DNA of 35,199 bases from an uncultured Pelagibacteraceae bacterium. GTDB taxonomy: Bacteria; Pseudomonadota; Alphaproteobacteria; Pelagibacterales; Pelagibacteraceae. The stretch lies in the NCBI GenBank assembly GCA_902516345.1, contig CABXYJ010000008.1:1-35199 (forward strand), read 5' to 3'. A program made the translations under genes and the position numbers. Below the pieces are notes generated by a model. It was given only the letters and a program-made list of their open reading frames with translations. It did not search any database and was not told where the DNA came from. This document shows, one piece after another, positions 17,163-24,260 of the stretch (within the stretch, counting starts at the first letter, position 1; each line of letters opens with the position of its first letter).

Positions 17163-18068
17163 TCATATTTTTATCTTATTTAATGCGTTATTTTTAAATA
17201 GATTTGCCTCTTGAATATATCTTCTAACCATTTGTGTAGTTTTATGTCCTGTCATTGCCATTATATTTCTCTCTTCAACTCCAAATTCAGCAGCTGTTGT
17301 AGCAAAACCAGATCTTAAACTGTGTCCAGCGTATTTTGATGAATCTAACCCGGCTTTCTGTGCATATTTTTTAATTATAAGAGCTACAGATTTATCTGAA
17401 ATTTCAAAAATTTTATCTTGGTTTTTTTTAGATATCTTTTTATTAATATAATCTCTAAGTGTTAATACTGGACAAAATTCTTTGTTATCAAAATAGGGGA
17501 TAGCTTTAATTATTCCTTCTCCAGATTGATCTGTTTTTGATCTTTTAATTAAAATTTTTATTCCCTCAGGGACAAATTCAATATCCTCATGAAGTATATT
17601 GACCAATTCAGACCTTCTAAAACCACCTGCGAAACCTAATAATATTAATGATTTATCTCTAATTTTTTTTTTATCTATTGCTTTAATTATCAATTTTAAA
17701 TCATTGATTAATAATGGTTTTTTGGCTTTTTGTCTTGACCCCAAAGTTCTTTTGATACCGTGTAAGTTCTCCATAATTATTGGATGTTTTGTGTCAAGAT
17801 AATGCCCTTTTAATTTATGAATAACACTTATAGAGGCTATTCTGCGTTTTAAAGTGCTAAATTTAGATGATTTTGAGAGATGAGTAATATAGAGAGCTAT
17901 GATTTTTGGCTGTGTTGGAATTGAAGATAATCCATTTTTAGAGCAGAAACCTGAGAAGTCTCTAAAATCTGATTGATAAGCTCTTAAAGTATTATTAGCT
18001 TTTGAATTTTTTAAATTCTTTAAAGTCTCAATTTCTAAGTTTTTAACATCAGTTATTAGTTCATTCAT
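17163..18068 (-). CDS. tyrosine recombinase / integrase
   Basis: A 301-residue tyrosine recombinase. An N-terminal SAM-like core-binding domain (about 1-100; NTLRAYQSDFRDFSGFC) precedes the catalytic domain with all six residues: Arg151 in GGFRRSEL, Lys178 in SKTDQ, His249-x2-Arg252 in GHSLR, His275 in TGHKTTQ and the nucleophile Tyr284 in VRRYIQ. It should cut and join DNA at short inverted arm sites. It lies at the right edge of the glycan block. A perfect inverted repeat and a consensus promoter lie directly upstream. It may be an island integrase or a Xer-like housekeeping recombinase. Confidence 0.92.
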   Translation of the reverse strand: MNELITDVKNLEIETLKNLKNSKANNTLRAYQSDFRDFSGFCSKNGLSSIPTQPKIIALYITHLSKSSKFSTLKRRIASISVIHKLKGHYLDTKHPIIMENLHGIKRTLGSRQKAKKPLLINDLKLIIKAIDKKKIRDKSLILLGFAGGFRRSELVNILHEDIEFVPEGIKILIKRSKTDQSGEGIIKAIPYFDNKEFCPVLTLRDYINKKISKKNQDKIFEISDKSVALIIKKYAQKAGLDSSKYAGHSLRSGFATTAAEFGVEERNIMAMTGHKTTQMVRRYIQEANLFKNNALNKIKI

Positions 18069-18073
18069 AAGTT

Positions 18074-18100
18074 TTTCCGATAACCATTAATTATCGGAAA
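18074..18100. repeat. perfect 10-bp inverted repeat upstream of recombinase
   Basis: TTTCCGATAA (18074-18083), a 7-base spacer CCATTAA, then TTATCGGAAA (18091-18100). The arms are perfectly complementary. Arm length and spacing fit a tyrosine-recombinase core site or a dimer operator. The repeat begins 5 bases before the recombinase start codon and touches the -10 box of its promoter. Confidence 0.75.
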
Positions 18101-18128
18101 TTATATAATAGGTGATTTTTAATGTCAA
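18100..18128 (-). promoter_or_regulatory. consensus promoter of the recombinase gene
   Basis: On the minus strand: TTGACA (18123-18128), exactly 17 bp, TATAAT (18100-18105). Both hexamers match the sigma70 consensus perfectly. The expected start site, near 18093, falls inside the right arm of the inverted repeat. The -10 region ATTATATAAT (18100-18109) is itself palindromic and also presents TATAAT on the plus strand, towards the small membrane gene, though without a good -35. Confidence 0.75.
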
Positions 18129-18147
18129 TAGTTTAAATTTAAAAATT

Positions 18148-18324
18148 ATGAGTTCAGTTGATGGAGAAATACCTGCAGTTTGGTTTTTAATTACCTCATT
18201 TGGCTTTATAATTTTAAGTTATATTCAATATAAAAATCATGGAAAAAGTATTGAAACAATTTTTTTATCAACTCTAGCAACTGTTTTTTTTATTAGTTAT
18301 TTTATACTTGTATTTAAAGCTTAA
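18148..18324 (+). CDS. small membrane protein, unknown
   Basis: A 58-residue protein starting MSSVDGEIPAVWFLI, with two predicted membrane helices (about residues 9-27 and 37-56). The frame is open back to a GTG at 18112, but that lies in the promoter region of the divergent recombinase, so I chose the ATG at 18148. No recognised family. It is divergent from the recombinase gene. Coding status is likely but not certain for so short a gene. Confidence 0.5.
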   Translation: MSSVDGEIPAVWFLITSFGFIILSYIQYKNHGKSIETIFLSTLATVFFISYFILVFKA

Positions 18325-18418
18325 TTTATCCCCATAATTCACAGCAATTTGCATTTTTTTTAAAATCAATTAAAAAGTGATATTAATATAAATATACATT
18401 TGTTAATATATAAATGAA

Positions 18419-18600
18419 TTAAGAGGCAACTCTTAACTGGCCGATTGGAGAAAAACCGAGAGGTACAATTCCAAGGGGCAGAAAGCTCTGCAAAGCATCG
18501 CTGAACATGCAGAGCGGGAGGCATGGCGGTAGCGCATCAACGACGTGCCAAAACAACTGTTCTTTGCGCCTTAAAAAGTGCAAGGAAACAGGGGTTTTTT
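18419..18600 (+). ncRNA. candidate structured RNA (sRNA or cis-regulatory leader)
   Basis: Bases 18421-18550 have about 54% GC by my count, against roughly 30% around them, and fold into consecutive hairpins. They are TTAAGAG-GCAA-CTCTTAA (18419-18436, GNRA loop); TTGGAG/TTCCAA (18445-18450/18469-18474) enclosing ACC-GAGA-GGT (18455-18464, GNRA loop); GCTCTGCA/TGCAGAGC (18485-18492/18508-18515); GGCATG/CGTGCC (18520-18525/18544-18549, one G-U); and a terminator hairpin at 18557-18591. It ends 5 bases before the alkyltransferase start. I do not recognise a known RNA class; tmRNA, SRP RNA, RNase P RNA and common riboswitch signatures were not found. Confidence 0.6.
18557..18600 (+). terminator. 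intrinsic terminator at the end of the RNA candidate
   Basis: CTGTTCTTTGC (18557-18567) pairs with GCAAGG-A-AACAG (18580-18591, one bulged A, one G-U), giving an 11-bp helix followed by GGG and TTTTTT (18595-18600). It could end an independent small RNA, or act as an attenuator controlling the alkyltransferase gene. Confidence 0.6.
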
Positions 18601-18605
18601 CAACA

Positions 18606-18890
18606 ATGATACTAAAAGGTTCTAAATTTCAACTAAAAGTTTGGAAATATCTTAAAACTATTCAAAAAGGCAAAGTAAAAACTTACAAACAGGTGGCTAT
18701 TGGCATAAAAAGCCCTAAATCAGCTCGTGCCGTAGCTAATGCTTGTGCTAAAAACCCATATGCCCCAAAAATACCTTGTCACAGAGTAATTAGGTCTGAT
18801 GGGACCCTTGGAGGCTACTCTGGGAGAGGTGGAATTAAGCAAAAGCTCAAATTACTTAAATCTGAAAACGTAGCATTTAGCCCTATTTGA
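18606..18890 (+). CDS. ogt: methylated-DNA--cysteine alkyltransferase, single domain
   Basis: A 94-residue protein equal to the C-terminal DNA-binding/active-site domain of O6-alkylguanine-DNA alkyltransferases. It has FQLKVWKYLKTIQKGKVKTY, the helix-turn-helix RAVANACAKNP, the active-site PCHRVIRSDGTLGGYSGR and a closing KLKLLKSE. The acceptor cysteine is present (PCHRV), so it is not an inactive alkyltransferase-like protein with Trp there. The usual N-terminal domain is absent. The frame is open upstream to 18423, but that part lies in the RNA candidate, so I start at the ATG at 18606 with a weak AGGGG 11 bases before it. Confidence 0.85.
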   Translation: MILKGSKFQLKVWKYLKTIQKGKVKTYKQVAIGIKSPKSARAVANACAKNPYAPKIPCHRVIRSDGTLGGYSGRGGIKQKLKLLKSENVAFSPI

Positions 18891-18904
18891 GGCTTTTTTA
18901 AGTT

Positions 18905-18933
18905 AAAAAAGTTAGTAAAATCAACACTTTTTT
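18905..18933. terminator. AT-rich hairpin terminator after ogt
   Basis: AAAAAAGT (18905-18912) pairs perfectly with ACTTTTTT (18926-18933) around a 13-base loop, leaving a T-run on the plus strand. It lies 15 bases after the alkyltransferase stop and may work from both sides. Confidence 0.45.
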
Positions 18934-18943
18934 ACCTTTTTAT

Positions 18944-19096
18944 CTATTTTTTTCCTAAATCATTTAATTCACGCTTCAGTTGTAGCATATATGAGACTAT
19001 ACCTAAAATAGACCCCTCTATGGGCGTTTAAACGGTATATTCGATTAGCGCATCACTCTACTATTCAATTATATCAACACTTTTGGCTTCCCCCAT
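18944..19096 (-). pseudogene. decayed small ORF with three in-frame stops
   Basis: Part of the 437-base stretch between ogt and the EamA gene. On the minus strand a frame starting ATG at 19096 reads MGEAKSVDIIE, two TAG stops, SDALIEYTV, a TAA stop, then TPIEGSILGIVSYMLQLKRE and NDLGKK before TAG at 18944. The segments look protein-like, and all three stops are one C-to-T change from Gln codons. The same frame extends upstream (LWLRIWLK) to a TAA at 19124-19126. I do not recognise the family. The rest of the gap (19127-19327) is AT-rich and shows nothing else. Confidence 0.4.
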
Positions 19097-19327
19097 TTTA
19101 AGCCAAATTCTTAGCCACAATTGTTAAAAACACCCATATTTATATAGATTATTTTAAGTTTTTCATTATATGTAAAATTTTAGACTTTAACTGATTATAT
19201 CAAGTCGATTTAATGTTTTAAAATTAAAAAATATCATAAGATTAAATTATTAATAAAATTCAATAAATACAATACTTTATCTATATAACTTAATGTAAAA
19301 CTTTAATAAATAGTAAATAGATAATAC

Positions 19328-20182
19328 CTAATAATTAACTTTTTTTACTAAGTTCTCTCTTCTTGAGATGTAGATACCACTTAATACAATAATAAATAAG
19401 CCTAAAAAAGTCCAATTATCTGGGAAGTCACTAAAGAAATAATAACCTATAATAATGTTTGTAATGATCTCAAAGTAACTAAATGGAGCTAACTTGGACG
19501 CATCTGCATATTTAAGAGACAATATTAAAAATAAATGCCCAATACAGGCAAATATACCTATCGCAGCCATCATAGACCACTGATTTAAGCTTGGTTTAAC
19601 CCACACAAATGGCATTACAGTAGATATAATTATGGCCCCTACTACACCGGTTAACAATAAAGTTAATAAAGGATTGTCTGAAGTGCTAAGTTTTCGAGTA
19701 ATAATTAAATAAAACCCGTACATTACACCTGTTCCAAGAGCAGATATACTTGCTAAATTAATTTCAACAAAACCAGGTCTTATAACAATTAAAGAACCTA
19801 TAAACCCTATAATTACCGCTGACCATCTTCTAAATCCCACCCTCTCTCCTAAAAAAATTGGGGAAAAAGCTGTTACAATTAAAGGAGCAACAAAAGCTAA
19901 TGTTAACGCTTTTGCGAGAGAGATAACTGAAATTGCATAAAAAAAACAAATATTAGCTGTTAAAAGAATTAAGCCTCTAATGAATTGTAATTTTGGTTTA
20001 TCAGTCCATACAAGATTTTTCCGAAAAAAGAAAAACATGACTGGAAAAGTGAAAGCGACAGTAAAAAAATATCTAGCCCATGTAATCTGTAATACTGGAA
20101 GATCTGTACTTAAGTATTTAGCAAATCCATCCATAATTGGAAGCATTATCCATGCTAAAAGATTAAAAGTTATTGCCTTCAT
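19328..20182 (-). CDS. EamA/DMT-family transporter
   Basis: A 284-residue integral membrane protein with about ten helices arranged as two EamA repeats (roughly 1-135 and 145-280). It shows typical features such as the N-terminal LLAWIMLPIMDGFAKYLS, the WARYFFTV helix, the PIFLGERVGFRRW end of the first repeat and the SYFEIITNIIIGYYFF of the second. Drug/metabolite family members export or import amino acids and other small metabolites; the substrate cannot be read from sequence. It is the last gene of a long minus-strand run, 18 bases after its neighbour. Confidence 0.88.
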   Translation of the reverse strand: MKAITFNLLAWIMLPIMDGFAKYLSTDLPVLQITWARYFFTVAFTFPVMFFFFRKNLVWTDKPKLQFIRGLILLTANICFFYAISVISLAKALTLAFVAPLIVTAFSPIFLGERVGFRRWSAVIIGFIGSLIVIRPGFVEINLASISALGTGVMYGFYLIITRKLSTSDNPLLTLLLTGVVGAIIISTVMPFVWVKPSLNQWSMMAAIGIFACIGHLFLILSLKYADASKLAPFSYFEIITNIIIGYYFFSDFPDNWTFLGLFIIVLSGIYISRRENLVKKVNY

Positions 20183-20200
20183 TAAATAAATAAACTTAGA

Positions 20201-20842
20201 TTATATTTTTTTCCAACAAAAAAAAGTAATTAAAAAATTAATTTTAATTAAAAAAAAATAATTCCATGAAACTATATTTTTGAAATTCGGATAATCAACT
20301 ACTTTATAAATAACAAGAGGTAATAGAATTAAACCTAAAGAGGATAAAATTATATTAAAATAAAATTTAAAATTAACAATCGAAATATATGAAAACAAGT
20401 TGAATTTAGTCCTAAAAGAGATTGAAAGTAATAGTTCAGATATAACAGTAAAAAAAATATATATAAAAATGCCTATACGTCTAAAAAACCTATAATAATC
20501 CCCTTCTCCAAGAAAAATAATATATAAAGAAAAAAAAAGTATAGAAAACATTCCTAAAATATATGATAGTTTATACAATAATGAATTTTTATTTTCCGAT
20601 ATTAAAAGATAATTATACCTCCAATATAAAAAGATAAAAAAAATAGAAATAAACATAAATGTTTTAAAAAAAAAATTTACAGGTGGATATCTTCCTACTT
20701 GAGATATAGATGTACAACCATCAATATTTGGTATACAAAAATTTACATAATTAAGTTTTATAGAAAAATAATAAGATAATAGAACAGTAAAAATTGGTAA
20801 TAAAAAACATAAAATAGATATAAACCTTATTTTCTTTATCAT
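20201..20842 (-). CDS. Frag1/DRAM/Sfk1-like membrane protein
   Basis: A 213-residue protein with about six predicted membrane helices. After the first helix it carries an external loop CIPNIDGCTSISQVGRYPP, which resembles the conserved loop of the Frag1/DRAM/Sfk1 family. The assignment is by pattern and moderate. Function is unknown in bacteria. Its start codon shares a base with the AEC transporter stop, so the two are probably co-translated. Confidence 0.6.
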   Translation of the reverse strand: MIKKIRFISILCFLLPIFTVLLSYYFSIKLNYVNFCIPNIDGCTSISQVGRYPPVNFFFKTFMFISIFFIFLYWRYNYLLISENKNSLLYKLSYILGMFSILFFSLYIIFLGEGDYYRFFRRIGIFIYIFFTVISELLLSISFRTKFNLFSYISIVNFKFYFNIILSSLGLILLPLVIYKVVDYPNFKNIVSWNYFFLIKINFLITFFCWKKI

Positions 20843-21738
20843 TAAGAAAAATATTTTAATGCCAAGAACACAACTAAAGGTATTGTAACAAATGACATTA
20901 AAGTAGAAACAACTATTGTGCTTGCAATACTATCCACAACTTTTTTTGGTGAATACATGCTTCCAACTAGATAATTTAATATAGCACTAGGCATTGCACT
21001 TTGTATAAGCAATACTCCAGCCGCAAGTCCCGATAAGTTAAAATTGTAAATAATAATGTACGCTATAACTGGTCCTATTAAAACTCGACAAAGAGACATT
21101 ATAATTGAGTTTTTTAATGAAAATTTAAATCGTGTTAGAGCAATACCTAGTGACATTAAAACTAAAAAAATAGTTGCATAAGTTAATAAAAATGTAGTGT
21201 TTTCTAAAAAAATTGGGGTTTTAATTTCAAAATATAAGAAAAGAACAGATATAATAATTGCATACACTGGTGGACTTTTGACAAGAATATCAAAAGAAAA
21301 TTTTCTTCTTGCCAAAAAAACACCTAAAGTAAAGTGAAATAAAATGATGACAGAAGCTACTGCTGAAGCAACTCCCAATCCCTGCGTTCCATAGGCAAAA
21401 AGGCAAATAGGAACACCCATATTACCGGTGTTAGGGAGTATTAATGGTGGTAACTCCATACTTAAATCTTTTTTAAGTAAAAAAAGTAATATTAATCCAA
21501 TAAATGCAAAACCAGCTATCATGATTATAGCGTAAATAAAATAATGTAGAAAGATGCTTAGGGTGATTCCCGTTGTCGTTACTGTATAAAATATCATTGC
21601 GGGCGTACCTATATTACCTGCAAAATTAGTAATAAAATTAGTATCAAACTTTGGATTTTTTTTTCCGAGATAATAACCAATACCAATTACAAAAAATACC
21701 GGAAAAATAACTTCAAAAATTTTAATATAAATTTCCAT
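20842..21738 (-). CDS. AEC-family (auxin efflux carrier-like) transporter
   Basis: A 298-residue membrane protein with about ten helices and the AEC pattern: N-terminal FEVIFPVFFVIGIGYYLGKK, the mid-protein motif PPLILPNTGNMGVPICLFAY with its conserved Asn-Thr-Gly-Asn-Met-Gly, and the second crossover around QSAMPSAILNYLVG. Bacterial members move organic acids or amino acids. It starts 2 bases after hom, which suggests a link to the amino-acid pathway, though that is only inference. Confidence 0.88.
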   Translation of the reverse strand: MEIYIKIFEVIFPVFFVIGIGYYLGKKNPKFDTNFITNFAGNIGTPAMIFYTVTTTGITLSIFLHYFIYAIIMIAGFAFIGLILLFLLKKDLSMELPPLILPNTGNMGVPICLFAYGTQGLGVASAVASVIILFHFTLGVFLARRKFSFDILVKSPPVYAIIISVLFLYFEIKTPIFLENTTFLLTYATIFLVLMSLGIALTRFKFSLKNSIIMSLCRVLIGPVIAYIIIYNFNLSGLAAGVLLIQSAMPSAILNYLVGSMYSPKKVVDSIASTIVVSTLMSFVTIPLVVFLALKYFS

Positions 21739-21740
21739 TA

Positions 21741-23033
21741 TTAATTATAGAGTCTAATTAAAATTGGATACTTAGTTATATTTTTATTTTTTTTTAATAA
21801 ATTAAGACAATTTTTAGAATTTAATTCAGATGTTTTGTGAGTAATAATAACAATTGTGGCCCTTTTATTTTTTTTATCTGGAGTTTGAATAATTCTTTGA
21901 ATAGAAATTTTGTGTTTGGCTAGATTATTAGTAATAGATGACAAAACACCTGGTTTATCTTTTACTTCAAATCTTAAATATAGAGAGTTTGTATAGTTAT
22001 TATTATTAAAATTTTCGATTTTTTTTCTTTTTGAAGAACTTACACCAAAAGGTTTTTTTATATTTCCTCTTAATATAGATAATAAATCCGACAATAATGA
22101 AGAAGATGTGGGGCCTGGACCAGCTCCCTCCCCCTGTAAAACACTCTCGCCTATTGGTTTTCCCTCCAAAATCACAGCATTCATAACACCATTTACATTT
22201 CCAATGTAAGAGTTCTTACTTACCAAGCATGGATGAACAGTTTCAAATAACTTATTGTCTTTAATTTCACATATACCCAATAATTTAATACGCAAACCTA
22301 ACTGTCCAGCGATATTAATATCTTTTAAATCAATATTTTCTATTCCTTCCATAATACATTTATTTTTTGAAATTTTATTATTAAATGATAAAGCTGATAA
22401 TATTCGTACTTTAGCAAAAGCATCAAAACCATTTAAATCTAATTTTGGATCAATTGGTTCAGCATAACCAAGAGATTGTGCTTTTCTTAAAACTTTATTA
22501 AATGATTGATTTGAATTTTCCATTTCTGACAAGATGTAATTTGTAGTTCCATTAAGAATTCCGTAAACTTTATTGATTTTATTTGTTGCTAAACCTTCCT
22601 TTATAGTCCTTAAAATTGGTATACCTCCGGCAACAGATGCCTCAAACTCAAAATTAACTTTATTTTTTTCAGCTAAATTTGCAAGGTAATCACCGTATTT
22701 TGCAACAAGAGCTTTGTTAGGTGTAATTACATGTATCTTTTTTTTAAGTGCCCCTTCAACAATTCTTTTAGAGACTCCATCAGATAACCCAACAACTTCA
22801 AACAAAATATCAATTTTTTTTTCATCTAAAATCTTGAGTGGATTTGAATAAAAAATTTTTTTGTCTATTTTAAAGCTTCTTTTCTTATTTTTGTTTTTAG
22901 CAGAAATTGCTACTATCTTAATCTTTCTACCAGTTTTATTTTCAATATCTTTTTTTTTTAATTTAAGCTCATTATACAAATAAATACCAACCTGACCTAA
23001 TCCAATTATAGCGATATTTAATGTTTTGTTCAT
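21741..23033 (-). CDS. hom: homoserine dehydrogenase
   Basis: About 430 residues. Reduces aspartate-4-semialdehyde to homoserine, the branch point to threonine and methionine. It has an NAD(P) loop IIGLGQVGIYL, the catalytic segment GILNGTTNYILSEM, EGAGPGPTSSSLLSDLL and a C-terminal ACT domain (about 350-425; RFEVKDKPGVLSSI) for feedback regulation. The frame extends to an ATG at 23045, but the ATG at 23033 (MNKTLNIAIIG) sits one base after the stop of the small lipoprotein gene and is the better start. The methionine gene metY lies divergently, about 2 kb away. Confidence 0.95.
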   Translation of the reverse strand: MNKTLNIAIIGLGQVGIYLYNELKLKKKDIENKTGRKIKIVAISAKNKNKKRSFKIDKKIFYSNPLKILDEKKIDILFEVVGLSDGVSKRIVEGALKKKIHVITPNKALVAKYGDYLANLAEKNKVNFEFEASVAGGIPILRTIKEGLATNKINKVYGILNGTTNYILSEMENSNQSFNKVLRKAQSLGYAEPIDPKLDLNGFDAFAKVRILSALSFNNKISKNKCIMEGIENIDLKDINIAGQLGLRIKLLGICEIKDNKLFETVHPCLVSKNSYIGNVNGVMNAVILEGKPIGESVLQGEGAGPGPTSSSLLSDLLSILRGNIKKPFGVSSSKRKKIENFNNNNYTNSLYLRFEVKDKPGVLSSITNNLAKHKISIQRIIQTPDKKNKRATIVIITHKTSELNSKNCLNLLKKNKNITKYPILIRLYN

Positions 23034-23034
23034 T

Positions 23035-23208
23035 TTAACCATCAATATTAGGATAAGGATTTTTTATGGCATATTCATCAAGTTTTATTTTAAATTCCTC
23101 AAAACTCAAATTGTCGTTGAATTGAAAATCATTTTGTAAATTTAATTTTTCTGAATTACCTGAGCAACCATTAAGGAATAAAATTAAGAATAAAAGTCTT
23201 TTAATCAT
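23035..23208 (-). CDS. small lipoprotein, 57 residues
   Basis: A 57-residue frame with a clear lipoprotein signal: MIKRLLFLILFLNGCSG, lipobox LNGC with Cys15 as the lipidated residue, then a short acidic/polar tail ending KNPYPNIDG. Its ATG overlaps the argC stop (ATGA) and its stop is one base before the hom start, so it fits exactly between two core genes and is probably co-translated. Many Proteobacteria carry a short lipoprotein (LptM/YifL-like) of this type next to amino-acid genes; similarity beyond size and lipobox is not established. Confidence 0.75.
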   Translation of the reverse strand: MIKRLLFLILFLNGCSGNSEKLNLQNDFQFNDNLSFEEFKIKLDEYAIKNPYPNIDG

Positions 23209-24227
23209 TTCAAACCTTCATCATTCTTAAAATTGAACTTCATATTCATATTTTGTACAGCTTGACCAGCTCCACCTTTAATCAAATTATCTATAGCAGA
23301 AATAATAACAAATTGATTTTTATTTTGTGTTTTGCAAATTGAAATAAAACAAAAATTTGTATTTATAACATCATTAGTACTTATCATAGTATTATTTCTT
23401 AAAATCTTTACAAATTTTTCATTTTTATAAAATTTTTTAAGTAAAGAGTACAATTTGTTTTCATTAATACCAGATTTTAAGTTTAGATAAATTGTACTTA
23501 GAATTCCTCTAAACATAGGTAAAATATGTGGAGTAAATGATATATGAATTTTAGATTTTGTATAATTTTTTAGTTCTTGTAGAATTTCAGGATTATGTCG
23601 ATGAGAACTTATTCCATAAGCACTTATCGACTCATAAAGGTTTCTGTGTTTAAACTTCTTATGAACTCCTCTCCCCGCTCCTGAATATCCAGATTTTGAG
23701 TCGATTATTATATTATTATTAGAAAGCAATTTTTTTTTAAAAATAGGAATTAACGGAAGTAGAATTGATGTAGGGTAACATCCAGGACAACTAATTATTT
23801 TAAATTTTTTAACATTGTTTCCAGCTAACTCAGGTAAAGCGTAAATACTAGTTTTAATATTTTTTGGTGCTTTATGTTTTTGTTTATACCATTTAGAATA
23901 TTCTGAAGATTTCCGAAGTCTGAAATCAGCAGCCAAATCAATCAAAGTATTCTGTTTTAAAAGAAATTTTGAAATACTTTGAGCTTGCCCATTTGGCAAC
24001 GCTGTAAATATGATATCAATATTTTTTAAAAATTCTTTTTTAAACTTCACGATATTCGGCAACTTCTTTTTTTTTAGAGAATTATCGTAATAATATATTC
24101 TTTTTCCGACAGAAGAGTTTCCACATAAATATCTTATTTCAATATTTTTATGTTTTACTAATAATTTTATTAGTTGGACGCCTATATATCCAGTTGAACC
24201 AGCAATTAAAACTTTGAGCTTACGCAT
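23205..24227 (-). CDS. argC: N-acetyl-gamma-glutamyl-phosphate reductase
   Basis: A 340-residue enzyme of arginine synthesis that reduces N-acetylglutamyl phosphate to the semialdehyde. It has an NADP loop LIAGSTGYIGVQLIKLL, the catalytic cysteine in ISCPGCYPTSILLPL, the SYGISSHRHNPEI segment and the C-terminal NLIKGGAGQAVQNMNM. Length fits the long ArgC type. It lies 33 bases after rpsI in the same direction; the rplM-rpsI-argC order is a known alphaproteobacterial arrangement. The stop overlaps the lipoprotein start. Confidence 0.95.
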   Translation of the reverse strand: MRKLKVLIAGSTGYIGVQLIKLLVKHKNIEIRYLCGNSSVGKRIYYYDNSLKKKKLPNIVKFKKEFLKNIDIIFTALPNGQAQSISKFLLKQNTLIDLAADFRLRKSSEYSKWYKQKHKAPKNIKTSIYALPELAGNNVKKFKIISCPGCYPTSILLPLIPIFKKKLLSNNNIIIDSKSGYSGAGRGVHKKFKHRNLYESISAYGISSHRHNPEILQELKNYTKSKIHISFTPHILPMFRGILSTIYLNLKSGINENKLYSLLKKFYKNEKFVKILRNNTMISTNDVINTNFCFISICKTQNKNQFVIISAIDNLIKGGAGQAVQNMNMKFNFKNDEGLK

Positions 24228-24260
24228 TTTATATTATAGCAGTTTGATATTAAAAAAGTA

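Noticed and set aside
17163-18110. Direct repeat of the tRNA-Glu 3' end as an attachment site near the recombinase
   Set aside because: I looked for the TTCGATTCCCCTAGGGACC sequence near the recombinase and found no copy.
18112-18147. GTG start for the small membrane protein
   Set aside because: It falls in the recombinase promoter region, and the ATG at 18148 gives a normal N-terminus before the first helix.
18419-18600. tmRNA, 4.5S RNA, 6S RNA or RNase P RNA
   Set aside because: No tRNA-like T-arm or tag reading frame, no SRP GGAAGCAG core, no RNase P GAGGAAAGTC/ACAGAA segments, and the fold is not one long bulged hairpin.
18507-18605. N-terminal extension of the alkyltransferase from the ATG at 18507
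   Set aside because: The extra 33 residues are unlike the family and are encoded by the stems of the RNA candidate and its terminator; the homology begins at the ATG at 18606.
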